From Pristionchus mayeri (lineage: Eukaryota > Nematoda > Chromadorea > Rhabditida > Neodiplogasteridae), in the NCBI GenBank assembly GCA_036245805.1, contig BTRK01000003.1, positions 42,301,215 through 42,365,214 of the forward strand: a DNA stretch of 64,000 bases, in the 5' to 3' direction. The notes beneath the pieces are model-generated. The model had not been told where the DNA came from. It worked only from the letters and a program-made list of their open reading frames with translations, and did no database searches. This document shows, piece after piece, positions 10,052-20,484 of the stretch. How positions within the stretch are numbered: position 1 is the first letter of the stretch; the number at the start of each line of letters is the position of its first letter. Made by a program: the position numbers and the translations under genes.

Positions 10052-10619
10052 TTTTGCTCGACTTTAACTGATGCGTATTTGAGTGCACACGCTCCTACGA
10101 TGCAATACAACTGTCGATTGATATACAACGAATCGGAAATCGGAAATATTTTTGATATTGAAACATATGTTGTGGGTTTTATAATATGTCTTCAGGCTAA
10201 GGAAAAACGGGTAAAACGAGCAGTTTTAACTGCGTTGCAGATTATTTATTTCTTCTTCTTCTTGGAGGCAGTTTACACATATTTCGTGTGTGTCTACTAT
10301 CGTAGAAATGTGGGTGTTCTTCCTATTATTTGCCGATTCTTCAGTGAACTTTCAAAACACTTTACTTTTTAAAAATAATTAGTAATTTATAAACACTTGT
10401 TCGACCCGTATTCCAGACATTGCTTGAAGAAGGACTTTTCTGTTTTCACGGATGGAAATATACGGTTTTTCTTTGTACGCTTTTGCTGCTTATGCTCGTA
10501 GTTCTGTCATCAGTATACGTCCTTGTTGCCAGCACACGATCTCCTTTCGAAGTTAGTTCCTTACAGCTCTTTATTTTTGATTTTAATTATTTTAGGAAAT
10601 ACCTTCCATTATTGAATGA
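10052..10619 (+). CDS. C-terminal exons of a putative membrane protein
   Basis: Three exons join in phase: 10052-10309 (acceptor TTTTTTTGCAG, donor AAT|GTGGGT), 10417-10551 (acceptor ATTCCAG, donor GAA|GTTAGT) and 10596-10619 (acceptor ATTTTAG), ending in TGA. Introns are 107 and 44 bp. The second exon starts TLLEEGLFCFHGWKY and the last encodes EIPSIIE. Two strong membrane spans are visible: AVLTALQIIYFFFFLEAVYT and TVFLCTLLLLMLVVLSSVYV. A YNES glycosylation-type site precedes them. No family is assigned. The N-terminus could include the exon at 5401-5574. A chemoreceptor exon starts only 109 bp beyond the stop, too close for a separate gene with its own N-terminus. The boundary between the two loci is therefore unresolved; one of them is incomplete, or this is a damaged single gene. 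Confidence 0.5.
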
Positions 10620-10727
10620 GTAACGCAGAAGCGATCGTTCCTCGTTATTAGCGCCAAACCGCATCAATTACCATGCTCTGATGTGTACGAAATCACACAA
10701 AAATGTATGGCTGAATTTGAATTTCAG

Positions 10728-11579
10728 TTGAAGTCGGTTCAATAGGTGTATGCTCATTCGCTGTTTTCATAATGCTTATACAGTTAATTCGTGAAATAAA
10801 CAACGGCATGGTGTGGGCTAGCGCGACGACTAAGAGGTTAATTTTATCATTTGCAATTATCATAACGCCTGATTGTAAAGAAAACCGAAACCCGAGTATT
10901 CCGCTTATCATACACATCCTGGCATTTCTTGGATAACTGATGTAATTGTATTGTACATTTTGCTTGGGTGAACGAGAGATTAATATGCATAGAAACGAGA
11001 ACATATCATCAATATTTCTTTCGCACTAAGTCTTTTTTGGGAATTACTTTAGCAGTACCTCGATACGAAACAAAACATTGAGTATGAGTAGTTGATTCCA
11101 CCATAAACAACAAATTGGGCACTTTTAGATACCACAAGCGTGTTGTCTTCTCTTTAGTGATGCAGGTAAGTCCAAATTGAAATAGTACATCACTTTCTAA
11201 ATTCCAGGGTGCGGTTCCGAGCATTTTTTTCTTGGCTCCTTTAATGTGCATGCTTGGCTGTTTAGTAAACTCTTTTGTTGTCGGTTTAGAAGAAGCCGCG
11301 AATAATCGGATCGGTAAGCAACATTTATCGTCTACCATTGTTTAGGTTCCGTTTGTAGCTTCAGCAGTCTCTGTCCTATCCGTAAACGTGATGGCCTTTC
11401 ATGGAGTCGCGCATTCCCTGACACTGCTCGCATGTAACCCGACCATGCGCAGAACGGTTTCATGGATGACGAGCAGCAAGAAAAGTCAGTCAAATATCGA
11501 AATTAAAACAGTAGAACATACTGGTGTATCCTCCCATATAAATTCAGTTGAGCGCACTCGACGAATAACTGTCGGATAG
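10728..11579 (+). CDS. 7TM chemoreceptor (Srh/Str-superfamily-like), C-terminal exons
   Basis: Four exons with fully compatible phases: 10728-10836 (acceptor AATTTCAG, donor AGAG|GTTAAT), 11129-11165 (CTTTTAG; CAG|GTAAGT), 11208-11313 (ATTCCAG; ATCG|GTAAGC) and 11359-11579 (TTTGTAG; stop TAG). They encode a TM5-like span (GVCSFAVFIMLIQLI), a cytoplasmic loop ending RYHKRVVFSLVMQ, a TM6-like span (GAVPSIFFLAPLMCMLGCLV) and a TM7-like span with NVMAFHGVAHSLTLLACN followed by a basic tail. An HG pair in TM7 followed by an N/KPxRR-type motif is characteristic of the nematode Srh/Str chemoreceptor superfamily. TM1-TM4 are not identified upstream, so the locus is partial. The opposite strand is also open here for over 100 codons, but the splice-phase agreement supports the plus strand. 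Confidence 0.7.
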
Positions 11580-11937
11580 TGTAATTCCAGTTGTCCTTTA
11601 TAATTTTCTTTGTTTTACAACCCCCCCCCCCCCCACAGTTTCCAATGCAATTTTCAATGATCACAATTATGTTGGACGTAATTACCATAGGTAAAAAACT
11701 TAATATGTTAGTTGATTGTTGCATTTTAATTTTAATTTTTAAAAATTAGATAAAGGATCGATTTTAATTTTTTTTAAAGATAAAGGATCGAAGTGAAAGA
11801 GCGATCATATCAAGTGAAAATTACAGACGCGATTGTTTTACAATAACAAAAATTTTTTGTAAATTTTGCAAATTTTGTTTACTTAGGACAACGATAAATA
11901 TTGAAACGAAAAATATGAGGCATTTAGAATTATACAA
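11580..11937. other. AT-rich intergenic stretch with C14 homopolymer
   Basis: Contains a run of 14 C at 11621-11634 and a direct repeat AGATAAAGGATCGA at about 11748 and 11779. No gene recognised. It separates the chemoreceptor 3' end from the convergent F-box-like copy. Confidence 0.5.
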
Positions 11938-13147
11938 TCAATTAAGCCGAGTTATAGATAGACGGAAACGACGTTTTTGGTCAATATTCTGAGTCTCAAG
12001 GCGGGCAGTAATTTTTGCGGCAGAATTCAGGGTATCTGTTACAGTCTGCCAAATATCACGTTCAGAATTGAGTTCGTCGGAGGGCAAATTGGTAGTCACA
12101 ACAATCTCTCAATCTCTGGAACAAGCGGCGATGCTTTCATTATGAAGTTGCTTAAGGAAGTGCGAATAACTGTAGGATTTGTGAAGTTTTCAAAGATGTT
12201 GAAACCGTTCCAGCACGGTAACACCAAACGCTTGAAGGCGTGTACCCGCATAAATTTGAGAATGATGTCTCTGAAATGCCGTCAGTCTACTATTGAATTG
12301 TTAACGTCAAAAACGAATAAAAAACTTAGAACTGCAATACAAAAATGCAAAAAAACTTGCTGGTCGTATTCATCAAGAGCAGTGTGTGCTTCGAGTTCCT
12401 CTACAACTATCATACTCAAGACGCCTTTGATTTGATCGATCTGCTTTTTAATGAACGCATTGCCAAAATCGAGGCAAACGGCTTGAACACGGGAGCACCT
12501 CGCAAAACGAAGAGAAATTTCAGCCAAAGTGAGCGGATTTGGCGATTCTACCTTCACAATCTGAGATTATTGTGCAATAATTTATCTTTATTTACCTTCT
12601 TAAAAAAATTGAATAACCCACAGATTTCTCGTTTTCGAAAGTGCAATTCCACCCAATTCCGAAAAAGCTCCCGAATTTCTCCGGAATCCAAATCAGGAAG
12701 CAAATGTCGTGTCGTTTAGGTCGCGTCTTCCATGTAGCAAACCATGAAATCCGCCTTATCACAGGAAGTCGATATCTTTGATTGAGATAGTCGCGAGAAA
12801 GGATATGCCACAGGTTGGATACCTGAATTATTTTAAAAAAACAAATAGTCAGATAGAACAATTTGACTGATTGAAATGACAGGAAATTATTTTGTATTTT
12901 GTATTTTTAAACGTTTTTTTCGCGAACTCATGTACGATATTTGTGAAAAAAACAACATATTTTCAAAACAGCGGTCATCAGAAGACATCATAACCAATAA
13001 ATAAAAATTCCTCAATACTCTCTTCAAATTCTATTCACCGCTCACCATCTGCATTCCGTTCAAATGCTCCGGTCCCACTGCGATAATCTTCCGAATTACA
13101 TCAGAAGGGAGACGGGCTAAGTTGAGAGTGGCTTCATGCGACGACAT
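11938..13147 (-). pseudogene. F-box-like paralog B, left copy, frameshifted
   Basis: Exons (complement) 13046-13147, 12622-12822, 12357-12560 and about 11938-12270 are all phase 0. Exon 1 encodes MSSHEATLNLARLPSDVIRK then IIAVGPEHLNGMQM; exon 2 begins VSNLWHILSRDYLNQRYRLP. LPSDVIRKII...MQxVSxxW fits an F-box, the domain that docks substrate receptors to Skp1 in SCF ubiquitin ligases. Exon 3 has LAEISLRFARCSRVQAVCLD. Exon 4 carries an extra T near 12227 compared with paralog A, and a further 8-bp-like insertion. Past these, the frame again looks protein-like (TTNLPSDELNSERDIWQTV) to a TGA at 11938. Either it is a recent pseudogene or the exon 4 structure differs from my model. Most of it lies in the palindrome arm (from 12251); the last 313 bp lie outside. 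Confidence 0.6.
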
Positions 13148-13876
13148 TGGAAATATTTTAAGTTCAATCATTAAATGAGAAACGATATGCAGGACGCGGG
13201 TGGTACTAATTACAATGACAAAATTAACGGTGAGAAATAGTTGGGACATCAACTCATACAGGCAGGAAATCACTAAAGCGGGTGGTAGATATTAGTCGTA
13301 CACATCAGTCGTGTTAAAAATATATGACAATCTTTCGAAAGTTCGGATGGGAATTATATCGCAATTGCGGTTCTCCTCCGACTTAACACCGAAAATGAGA
13401 TTTGATTTCTGATGAATATACAACGCGATTTGAAGATGCAGAGCAGAGCGGATCTACGAGAGTGGTGTAATTATCCAGTTATATCCACATAAGATTCCTA
13501 CCGGGTTTGTAGAATATAATAGAATAAATTATCCACATCAGGCAGTAGTGCACGGGTGAGGAAGGGGCCTTATTCTTCATAATCTGTTTAGACACAGCGT
13601 TATTGTTCAACAGTGTCAAAACACGAAGGGGCGCGGATCAAGTGATCAGCGTTCGTGGGTTTTAAACGAAAATTGAGCCAAGCGAACAGTGGACGTAGCA
13701 TGCTGTTTTCAAGTCCTCTCAGTAAAAAGAAGGAGGAGAAAAAAAGCCAAAATAAGGAAGAATATAAAGAAAAGTGCTGATTTAATTTTGAACCGGCAGA
13801 TGCTGACGTGCTTGACGAGTATACATTTATTTAGAAAAGATGTGCAAATGAAAAATGCATGCGGAGATTTACAAAA
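13148..13876. promoter_or_regulatory. Upstream region of paralog B (left) with paired TACCACCCGC motif
   Basis: On the minus strand TACCACCCGC occurs at 13278-13287 and 13196-13205, about 140 and 58 bp before the B start codon. The same pair precedes paralog A and both right-arm copies. No gene is seen in the rest of this interval. Confidence 0.45.
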
Positions 13877-14957
13877 TCAATTGATGCGACTCATCGATAG
13901 ACGCAAATGAACTTTTTGTCCAATATTACGAGTGTCAAGCCGCGCAGACATGTTTCCGATCGAGTTCACCGAAGCAGCTACATTCTGCCACATTCATTAA
14001 TGTGTACATCAGAGGGCAAATTGGCAGTCACAACGATCTCCGGAACCAGCTCCAAGGCTTTGACGGTGAAATTATCGGAAAATGGAGGAGGGAAAAATGT
14101 TGGATATGTTAAGTTTTTAAACATGTTGAACAGAAAACCGGTCCAATGTGGCAACACCAACGTTTGAAGGCATAAAGCCGTAGCAATCCGAGAATTAAGT
14201 CTCTGAAATGTTGCATTTTGATAAAAAATATTATCAACAACTGGTAAAAAGTAAAAAAATAAATAATAAAAAGGTGCTGAAAAACTATCGCTAACTGATC
14301 TAACTGATCCAAACCGCTGTGCGCTACCAGTTCCTCTACAACAACCATATTCAAGACGTTTTTGAAATGATCAATCTGTTTTGTAATGAACGGGGTGTCA
14401 AAGTCGAAGTAAGCGGCTCGCACGCGTGAGCATCGCGCAAAACGGCGTAACATTTCAGCAATAGATAGCGTGTTTGCCGATTCCGCCATGCCCAGCTGAA
14501 ATTAATGAGAAATATTTAACTATTCCGTAAATTTTGAATCCTTAATTCCTGCGAAACCCACAGATTGCTCGATGATGCAATTCCACCCGTCTGTTCCGAA
14601 ATATCTTCTGTAATCTAGCAGAGTTCATAGCAGCATGCAAAAATCGTGTTTTTTGAATAGCGCCTTCCACTTAGCACTCCAGGAAATTCGCCTTATCACA
14701 GGTAGTCGGTCTTTTTGAGTGAGAAATTCTCGAAAAAGGTTGCACCATTGGCGGGATATCTGAACACTTTTAAATATTCAGAATTGTTTTAAAAAATATT
14801 AATCCCCACTCGTAAATGCATTTCGAAGTATCCTCCCTTGTTCTAGGCTACTCACCATTTGTATTCCCTTGAAATGATGCGGTCCCACTGCGATAATCTT
14901 TCGAATGACATCAGAGGGGAGATTGGAAATGTTGAGATTGGCTTCTTGCGCCGTCAT
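13877..14957 (-). pseudogene. F-box-like paralog A, left copy
   Basis: Mirror of the copy at 16739-17819: exons (complement) 14856-14957, 14562-14759, 14286-14495 and 13877-14202. It shares the in-frame TGA in exon 2 and the late frameshift, so these defects predate the palindrome or were spread by conversion. It differs from the right copy at one base near 13990, where the left version keeps a TGG (Trp) codon that matches paralog B. Confidence 0.6.
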
Positions 14958-15635
14958 TCAGGTAGATCGAGAGAGCACAGGGAGTATTTTGTTATGAAAG
15001 ATAAACGCTAGGTAAGACGCGGGTGGTACGAATATCAGTGGTGAGAAACGGTGGGAGCATAAGCTCATGCAGATACTAAATAGAAACACTAGCCAAGCGG
15101 GTGGTAAACTGAGTCTTATATCTGCAGACTTCAAGACAAATATGTACGTCATACCGCTATCACCCACGTAAATTCATGCAAATTCTATTCCTCACCTCAC
15201 CGCGCGTTTTTGAGAGCGCGGAGTGAAATGATCCCATTGTTCTCCGACGTGAAATGGACTACGCATATTTCTGCGTACAAATGTCCATTAAGATATTGCT
15301 TTTCTAGAACTTTTCACACCAAATCGAATAATGTTATACATAAAGAACACTAATTCAATTGCTTTATTCTTTTAATTTGATCACATCGACAATGTAAGAA
15401 TTCATTGTTAGTTTATCGAATTGGATCGTGTCGTTGTCTCTTGTATCTATCAGGTTGTAACATAAGTTTTGTCGCGTCCAATCTCTTATGCATTTTAACC
15501 TCAGAAATTCTTCGAATTAATTTAATCTCAATTTCGTTATTCATCATCAGTGAGGGCCTTCGTACTCTTTCTTACGCGCTTTACTTCAGTCCTGTCAAGG
15601 CAGTTGAGGAGGCACATTAGTCAGACAAAGTTGTA

Positions 15636-16060
15636 CTGAGATAAGGATTAGAAATCATTTTCACGCATCAGCTCTTCTTGAAAAGGATAAATTATGCCGA
15701 TTTTGTGTGATTTGCGTAAAGTAAAGTATATGTGCATAATTTTGAACCACTCACGGATAATGACAAACGAAAATCGTTCTAGAAATGTAGACGAGTTTGT
15801 ATAATGTGGATGGTTGGTGACGGTCGCGAAAACTTTCGCAAGCCGAATTTTCTTCTCAATAGATATCCAGATCCAAATAGTGGTGGAATATAGTTCACCC
15901 AAAGTGGTCAGTATGCAGACAAAGTTTGGGGTAGATTGGGTTCTGTTGAGATAAGTGGCTCCATTCAGAACGATGGTATGTAAATTAAACTAATGAAATC
16001 GGCACTTTGTTCATATTCCTACCTCGCACACATATTCAATATCTGATTTACAAACTTTTT
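15636..16060 (-). other. Unique palindrome spacer with a possible coding exon
   Basis: The only sequence in the palindrome without a mirror copy. The minus strand is open from about 15970 to a TAA at 15648, with protein-like composition (ELYSTTIWIWISIEKKIRLA, then WFKIMHIYFTLRKSHKIGII). No splice acceptor, start or family can be fixed. It could be a C-terminal exon of an unknown gene or a chance frame. Confidence 0.3.
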
Positions 16061-16589
16061 TACAACTTTGTCTGACTAATGTGCCTCCTCAACTGCCTTG
16101 ACAGGACTGAAGTAAAGCGCGTAAGAAAGAGTACGAAGGCCCTCACTGATGATGAATAACGAAATTGAGATTAAATTAATTCGAAGAATTTCTGAGGTTA
16201 AAATGCATAAGAGATTGGACGCGACAAAACTTATGTTACAACCTGATAGATACAAGAGACAACGACACGATCCAATTCGATAAACTAACAATGAATTCTT
16301 ACATTGTCGATGTGATCAAATTAAAAGAATAAAGCAATTGAATTAGTGTTCTTTATGTATAACATTATTCGATTTGGTGTGAAAAGTTCTAGAAAAGCAA
16401 TATCTTAATGGACATTTGTACGCAGAAATATGCGTAGTCCATTTCACGTCGGAGAACAATGGGATCATTTCACTCCGCGCTCTCAAAAACGCGCGGTGAG
16501 GTGAGGAATAGAATTTGCATGAATTTACGTGGGTGATAGCGGTATGACGTACATATTTGTCTTGAAGTCTGCAGATATAAGACTCAGTT

Positions 16590-16677
16590 TACCACCCGCT
16601 TGGCTAGTGTTTCTATTTAGTATCTGCATGAGCTTATGCTCCCACCGTTTCTCACCACTGATATTCGTACCACCCGC
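16590..16677 (+). promoter_or_regulatory. Paired TACCACCCGC motif upstream of paralog A (right)
   Basis: TACCACCCGC at 16590-16599 and 16668-16677, 149 and 71 bp before the ATG of paralog A. The intervening block (about CTCCCACCGTTTCTCACC) is also similar to the block before paralog B, where the motif pair lies at 18410-18419 and 18492-18501. A shared promoter is the simplest reading. Confidence 0.5.
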
Positions 16678-16738
16678 GTCTTACCTAGCGTTTATCTTTC
16701 ATAACAAAATACTCCCTGTGCTCTCTCGATCTACCTGA

Positions 16739-17819
16739 ATGACGGCGCAAGAAGCCAATCTCAACATTTCCAATCTCCCCTCTGATGTCATTCGAAAGAT
16801 TATCGCAGTGGGACCGCATCATTTCAAGGGAATACAAATGGTGAGTAGCCTAGAACAAGGGAGGATACTTCGAAATGCATTTACGAGTGGGGATTAATAT
16901 TTTTTAAAACAATTCTGAATATTTAAAAGTGTTCAGATATCCCGCCAATGGTGCAACCTTTTTCGAGAATTTCTCACTCAAAAAGACCGACTACCTGTGA
17001 TAAGGCGAATTTCCTGGAGTGCTAAGTGGAAGGCGCTATTCAAAAAACACGATTTTTGCATGCTGCTATGAACTCTGCTAGATTACAGAAGATATTTCGG
17101 AACAGACGGGTGGAATTGCATCATCGAGCAATCTGTGGGTTTCGCAGGAATTAAGGATTCAAAATTTACGGAATAGTTAAATATTTCTCATTAATTTCAG
17201 CTGGGCATGGCGGAATCGGCAAACACGCTATCTATTGCTGAAATGTTACGCCGTTTTGCGCGATGCTCACGCGTGCGAGCCGCTTACTTCGACTTTGACA
17301 CCCCGTTCATTACAAAACAGATTGATCATTTCAAAAACGTCTTGAATATGGTTGTTGTAGAGGAACTGGTAGCGCACAGCGGTTTGGATCAGTTAGATCA
17401 GTTAGCGATAGTTTTTCAGCACCTTTTTATTATTTATTTTTTTACTTTTTACCAGTTGTTGATAATATTTTTTATCAAAATGCAACATTTCAGAGACTTA
17501 ATTCTCGGATTGCTACGGCTTTATGCCTTCAAACGTTGGTGTTGCCACATTGGACCGGTTTTCTGTTCAACATGTTTAAAAACTTAACATATCCAACATT
17601 TTTCCCTCCTCCATTTTCCGATAATTTCACCGTCAAAGCCTTGGAGCTGGTTCCGGAGATCGTTGTGACTGCCAATTTGCCCTCTGATGTACACATTAAT
17701 GAATGTTGCAGAATGTAGCTGCTTCGGTGAACTCGATCGGAAACATGTCTGCGCGGCTTGACACTCGTAATATTGGACAAAAAGTTCATTTGCGTCTATC
17801 GATGAGTCGCATCAATTGA
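16739..17819 (+). pseudogene. F-box-like paralog A, right copy, with in-frame stop
   Basis: Exons 16739-16840, 16937-17134, 17201-17410 and 17494-17819, all phase 0, with introns of 96, 66 and 83 bp. Exon 1 encodes MTAQEANLNISNLPSDVIRK then IIAVGPHHFKGIQM and exon 2 ISRQWCNLFREFLTQKDRLP, an F-box-like start. Exon 2 contains TGA at 17069-17071 where paralog B has TGG (Trp). Exon 3 (LAxx-type helix MAESANTLSIAEMLRRFARC) is intact. Exon 4 stays open through LVLPHWTGFLFNMFKN and ALELVPEIVVTANLPSDV to a TAG at 17716. The paralog B C-terminus is then recognisable in a shifted frame (NSIGNMSARLDTRNI, ending TGA 17817-17819). It is probably a pseudogene; if alive, only about 78 residues would be made. 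Confidence 0.6.
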
Positions 17820-18409
17820 TTTTGTAAATCTCCGCATGCATTTTTCATTTGCACATCTTTTCTAAATAAATGTATACTCGTCAAGCACGTCAGCATCTGC
17901 CGGTTCAAAATTAAATCAGCACTTTTCTTTATATTCTTCCTTATTTTGGCTTTTTTTTCTCCTCCTTCTTTTTACTGAGAGGACTTGAAAACAGCATGCT
18001 ACGTCCACTGTTCGCTTGGCTCAATTTTCGTTTAAAACCCACGAACGCTGATCACTTGATCCGCGCCCCTTCGTGTTTTGACACTGTTGAACAATAACGC
18101 TGTGTCTAAACAGATTATGAAGAATAAGGCCCCTTCCTCACCCGTGCACTACTGCCTGATGTGGATAATTTATTCTATTATATTCTACAAACCCGGTAGG
18201 AATCTTATGTGGATATAACTGGATAATTACACCACTCTCGTAGATCCGCTCTGCTCTGCATCTTCAAATCGCGTTGTATATTCATCAGAAATCAAATCTC
18301 ATTTTCGGTGTTAAGTCGGAGGAGAACCGCAATTGCGATATAATTCCCATCCGAACTTTCGAAAGATTGTCATATATTTTTAACACGACTGATGTGTACG
18401 ACTAATATC

Positions 18410-18501
18410 TACCACCCGCTTTAGTGATTTCCTGCCTGTATGAGTTGATGTCCCAACTATTTCTCACCGTTAATTTTGTCATTGTAATTAGTACCACCCG
18501 C
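18410..18501 (+). promoter_or_regulatory. Paired TACCACCCGC motif upstream of paralog B (right)
   Basis: TACCACCCGC at 18410-18419 and 18492-18501, 140 and 58 bp before the ATG at 18550. Spacing between the two copies is 82 bp, against 78 bp upstream of paralog A. Confidence 0.5.
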
Positions 18502-18549
18502 GTCCTGCATATCGTTTCTCATTTAATGATTGAACTTAAAATATTTCCA

Positions 18550-19446
18550 ATGTCGTCGCATGAAGCCACTCTCAACTTAGCCCGTCTCCCTTCTGATGTA
18601 ATTCGGAAGATTATCGCAGTGGGACCGGAGCATTTGAACGGAATGCAGATGGTGAGCGGTGAATAGAATTTGAAGAGAGTATTGAGGAATTTTTATTTAT
18701 TGGTTATGATGTCTTCTGATGACCGCTGTTTTGAAAATATGTTGTTTTTTTCACAAATATCGTACATGAGTTCGCGAAAAAAACGTTTAAAAATACAAAA
18801 TACAAAATAATTTCCTGTCATTTCAATCAGTCAAATTGTTCTATCTGACTATTTGTTTTTTTAAAATAATTCAGGTATCCAACCTGTGGCATATCCTTTC
18901 TCGCGACTATCTCAATCAAAGATATCGACTTCCTGTGATAAGGCGGATTTCATGGTTTGCTACATGGAAGACGCGACCTAAACGACACGACATTTGCTTC
19001 CTGATTTGGATTCCGGAGAAATTCGGGAGCTTTTTCGGAATTGGGTGGAATTGCACTTTCGAAAACGAGAAATCTGTGGGTTATTCAATTTTTTTAAGAA
19101 GGTAAATAAAGATAAATTATTGCACAATAATCTCAGATTGTGAAGGTAGAATCGCCAAATCCGCTCACTTTGGCTGAAATTTCTCTTCGTTTTGCGAGGT
19201 GCTCCCGTGTTCAAGCCGTTTGCCTCGATTTTGGCAATGCGTTCATTAAAAAGCAGATCGATCAAATCAAAGGCGTCTTGAGTATGATAGTTGTAGAGGA
19301 ACTCGAAGCACACACTGCTCTTGATGAATACGACCAGCAAGTTTTTTTGCATTTTTGTATTGCAGTTCTAAGTTTTTTATTCGTTTTTGACGTTAACAAT
19401 TCAATAGTAGACTGACGGCATTTCAGAGACATCATTCTCAAATTTA
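18550..19446 (+). pseudogene. F-box-like paralog B, right copy, truncated
   Basis: Exons 18550-18651, 18875-19075 and 19137-19340 match the left copy and are phase 0 throughout. Donors are ATG|GTGAGC, TCT|GTGGGT and CAA|GTTTTT. The F-box-like region spans exon 1 and the start of exon 2. Exon 4 starts at 19427 but the palindrome ends 20 bp later, so the C-terminal third is missing and is replaced by sequence flanking the 5S/SL array. This copy cannot make the full protein. Confidence 0.65.
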
Positions 19447-19821
19447 ACTGTCTCTCTAGACACCCTGGCAAGTTCGCGTGCTCAACGGTGGCCATTACAG
19501 CCCCGTATTCCACACCTTCATATGGGTACTCTCTTCGGTTCCCACACTCTCTCGCCTACTGTCCAAACAGAGGGAGAGAGAGTGACCTACCCTCACCGAT
19601 CCATCGAAATATTGATCACACACCGCAGGAATCCACGAATATACTTGGATCGGAGACGGCTTGGGAATCCTGGGTGTTGTGAGCATTTTGCTCTTTTGCA
19701 GACTTCACGAAAGAATTCTCGCCCTCTCAGCTTCATGTTCCACTTGCTGGTGATATTTTTATCACACTGTCAGTCATGGATGTGTACATAAATAGAACAA
19801 CTTTGAAGAACAATTCGCATG
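19447..19821 (+). repeat. Relic border of the 5S/SL array
   Basis: Diverged pieces of the array unit in a different order. About 19530-19605 matches the CTCTCTTC...CACTCTCTCGCCTAC...GACCTACCCTCA module that lies upstream of the SL gene in each unit. The 5S 3' fragment at 19643-19684 follows. Recognisable unit sequence starts at about 19822 (GAAAAACTGGCAGCAATTTG). Confidence 0.6.
19643..19684 (+). pseudogene. 5S rRNA 3' fragment
   Basis: Matches 5S positions 77 to about 118 (ACTTGGATCGGAGACGGC through GTTGTGAGC) with one change near the 3' end, followed by ATTTTG. It lacks the 5' two thirds. It retains the box C part of the internal promoter but not box A, so transcription is unlikely. Confidence 0.85.
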
Positions 19822-20190
19822 AAAAACTGGCAGCAATTTGCCTCTCCAGTCATCCAAAAATTACGAAAAGCACCCGCAGATACGGGGCTGTGCCTGTCAG
19901 ATGAGAACATTCTCTCCGGCAATAAGCGAACCAGACTACACAGTTACGCTATCGCCTCAGAACAAAGCTTACGAGATAGGGAAAGGGAGCAACTATGAAG
20001 GGCGCGTGCTCTCTGTACGCGCCGGGACAGAAAAGGCTGCGTATCCGCTGATTCTAGAGAGCGGACACTCCTTATCCAGCAAAACAATTGGATGGATTCG
20101 GCCCCGGATCCATCAGGGTGTCTAAAGAAGAACTCCCGGGGAAGGGGGATCGACCATCGGCGGAAACTGCTGAGAAGGAGATTGGAGAAA

Positions 20191-20213
20191 CTCTCTCTCT
20201 CTCTCTCTCTCTC
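20191..20213. repeat. (CT)n microsatellite of the array unit
   Basis: A pure CT tract. Copies recur in every unit (for example GA at about 25093-25123) and their length explains the unit sizes of 2,265 (unit 2), 2,275 (unit 4), 2,277 and 2,279 bp. Confidence 0.9.
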
Positions 20214-20217
20214 ATTT

Positions 20218-20255
20218 TTTGAATTCGACTCAACTCTATGAATAGAGTTGGGTCG
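20218..20255. repeat. Perfect-core hairpin CAACTCTATGAATAGAGTTG
   Basis: A short inverted repeat, GACTCAACTCTAT / ATAGAGTTGGGTC, present in every array unit beside the microsatellite. Function unknown. Confidence 0.6.
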
Positions 20256-20484
20256 GCACAAGTCTAGGAAGGCAATCGAACAGTAAAGGTGAGAGCGAGA
20301 GATGAGAGAGGACAGAGAAGGAGAGAGAACTCTCCGCCGTTTGCATACTCTCTCGGGTGTGAGTCTCGGAGTGAATGTTTCTGGCATTGTGCCAACAAAA
20401 TGTCATGTAATTCGTTCATATCTCAATCGATTGGAATCTAAATCTTCCGAAGAGAACAGGATCATCAGTGATGGCATATCTGAA

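Larger units (their letters stand above)
12251..15635. repeat. Left arm of 7.2-kb palindrome
   Basis: This arm is repeated inverted at 16061-19446. Paired coordinates sum to 31696-31697 along the whole length, so at most about one net indel separates the arms. I noticed one substitution (near 13990 against 17705). The spacer is 425 bp. The arm contains two F-box-like paralogs reading away from the palindrome centre. Confidence 0.9.
16061..19446. repeat. Right arm of 7.2-kb palindrome
   Basis: Inverse of 12251-15635. The inner end reads TACAACTTTGTCTGACTAAT; the outer end stops abruptly within exon 4 of paralog B after ATTCTCAAATTTA. Between 16061 and 16738 there is a polyadenylation-type AATAAA at 16329 and no supported gene. 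Confidence 0.9.

Noticed and set aside
11009..11338. 109-codon minus-strand frame
   Set aside because: The plus strand of the same region gives a spliced chemoreceptor with four in-phase exons, which explains the open frame better.
12251..19446. Palindrome as a single large DNA transposon with terminal inverted repeats
   Set aside because: The arms carry multi-exon host-type genes and there is no transposase, target duplication or conserved terminal motif. An inverted duplication is simpler.
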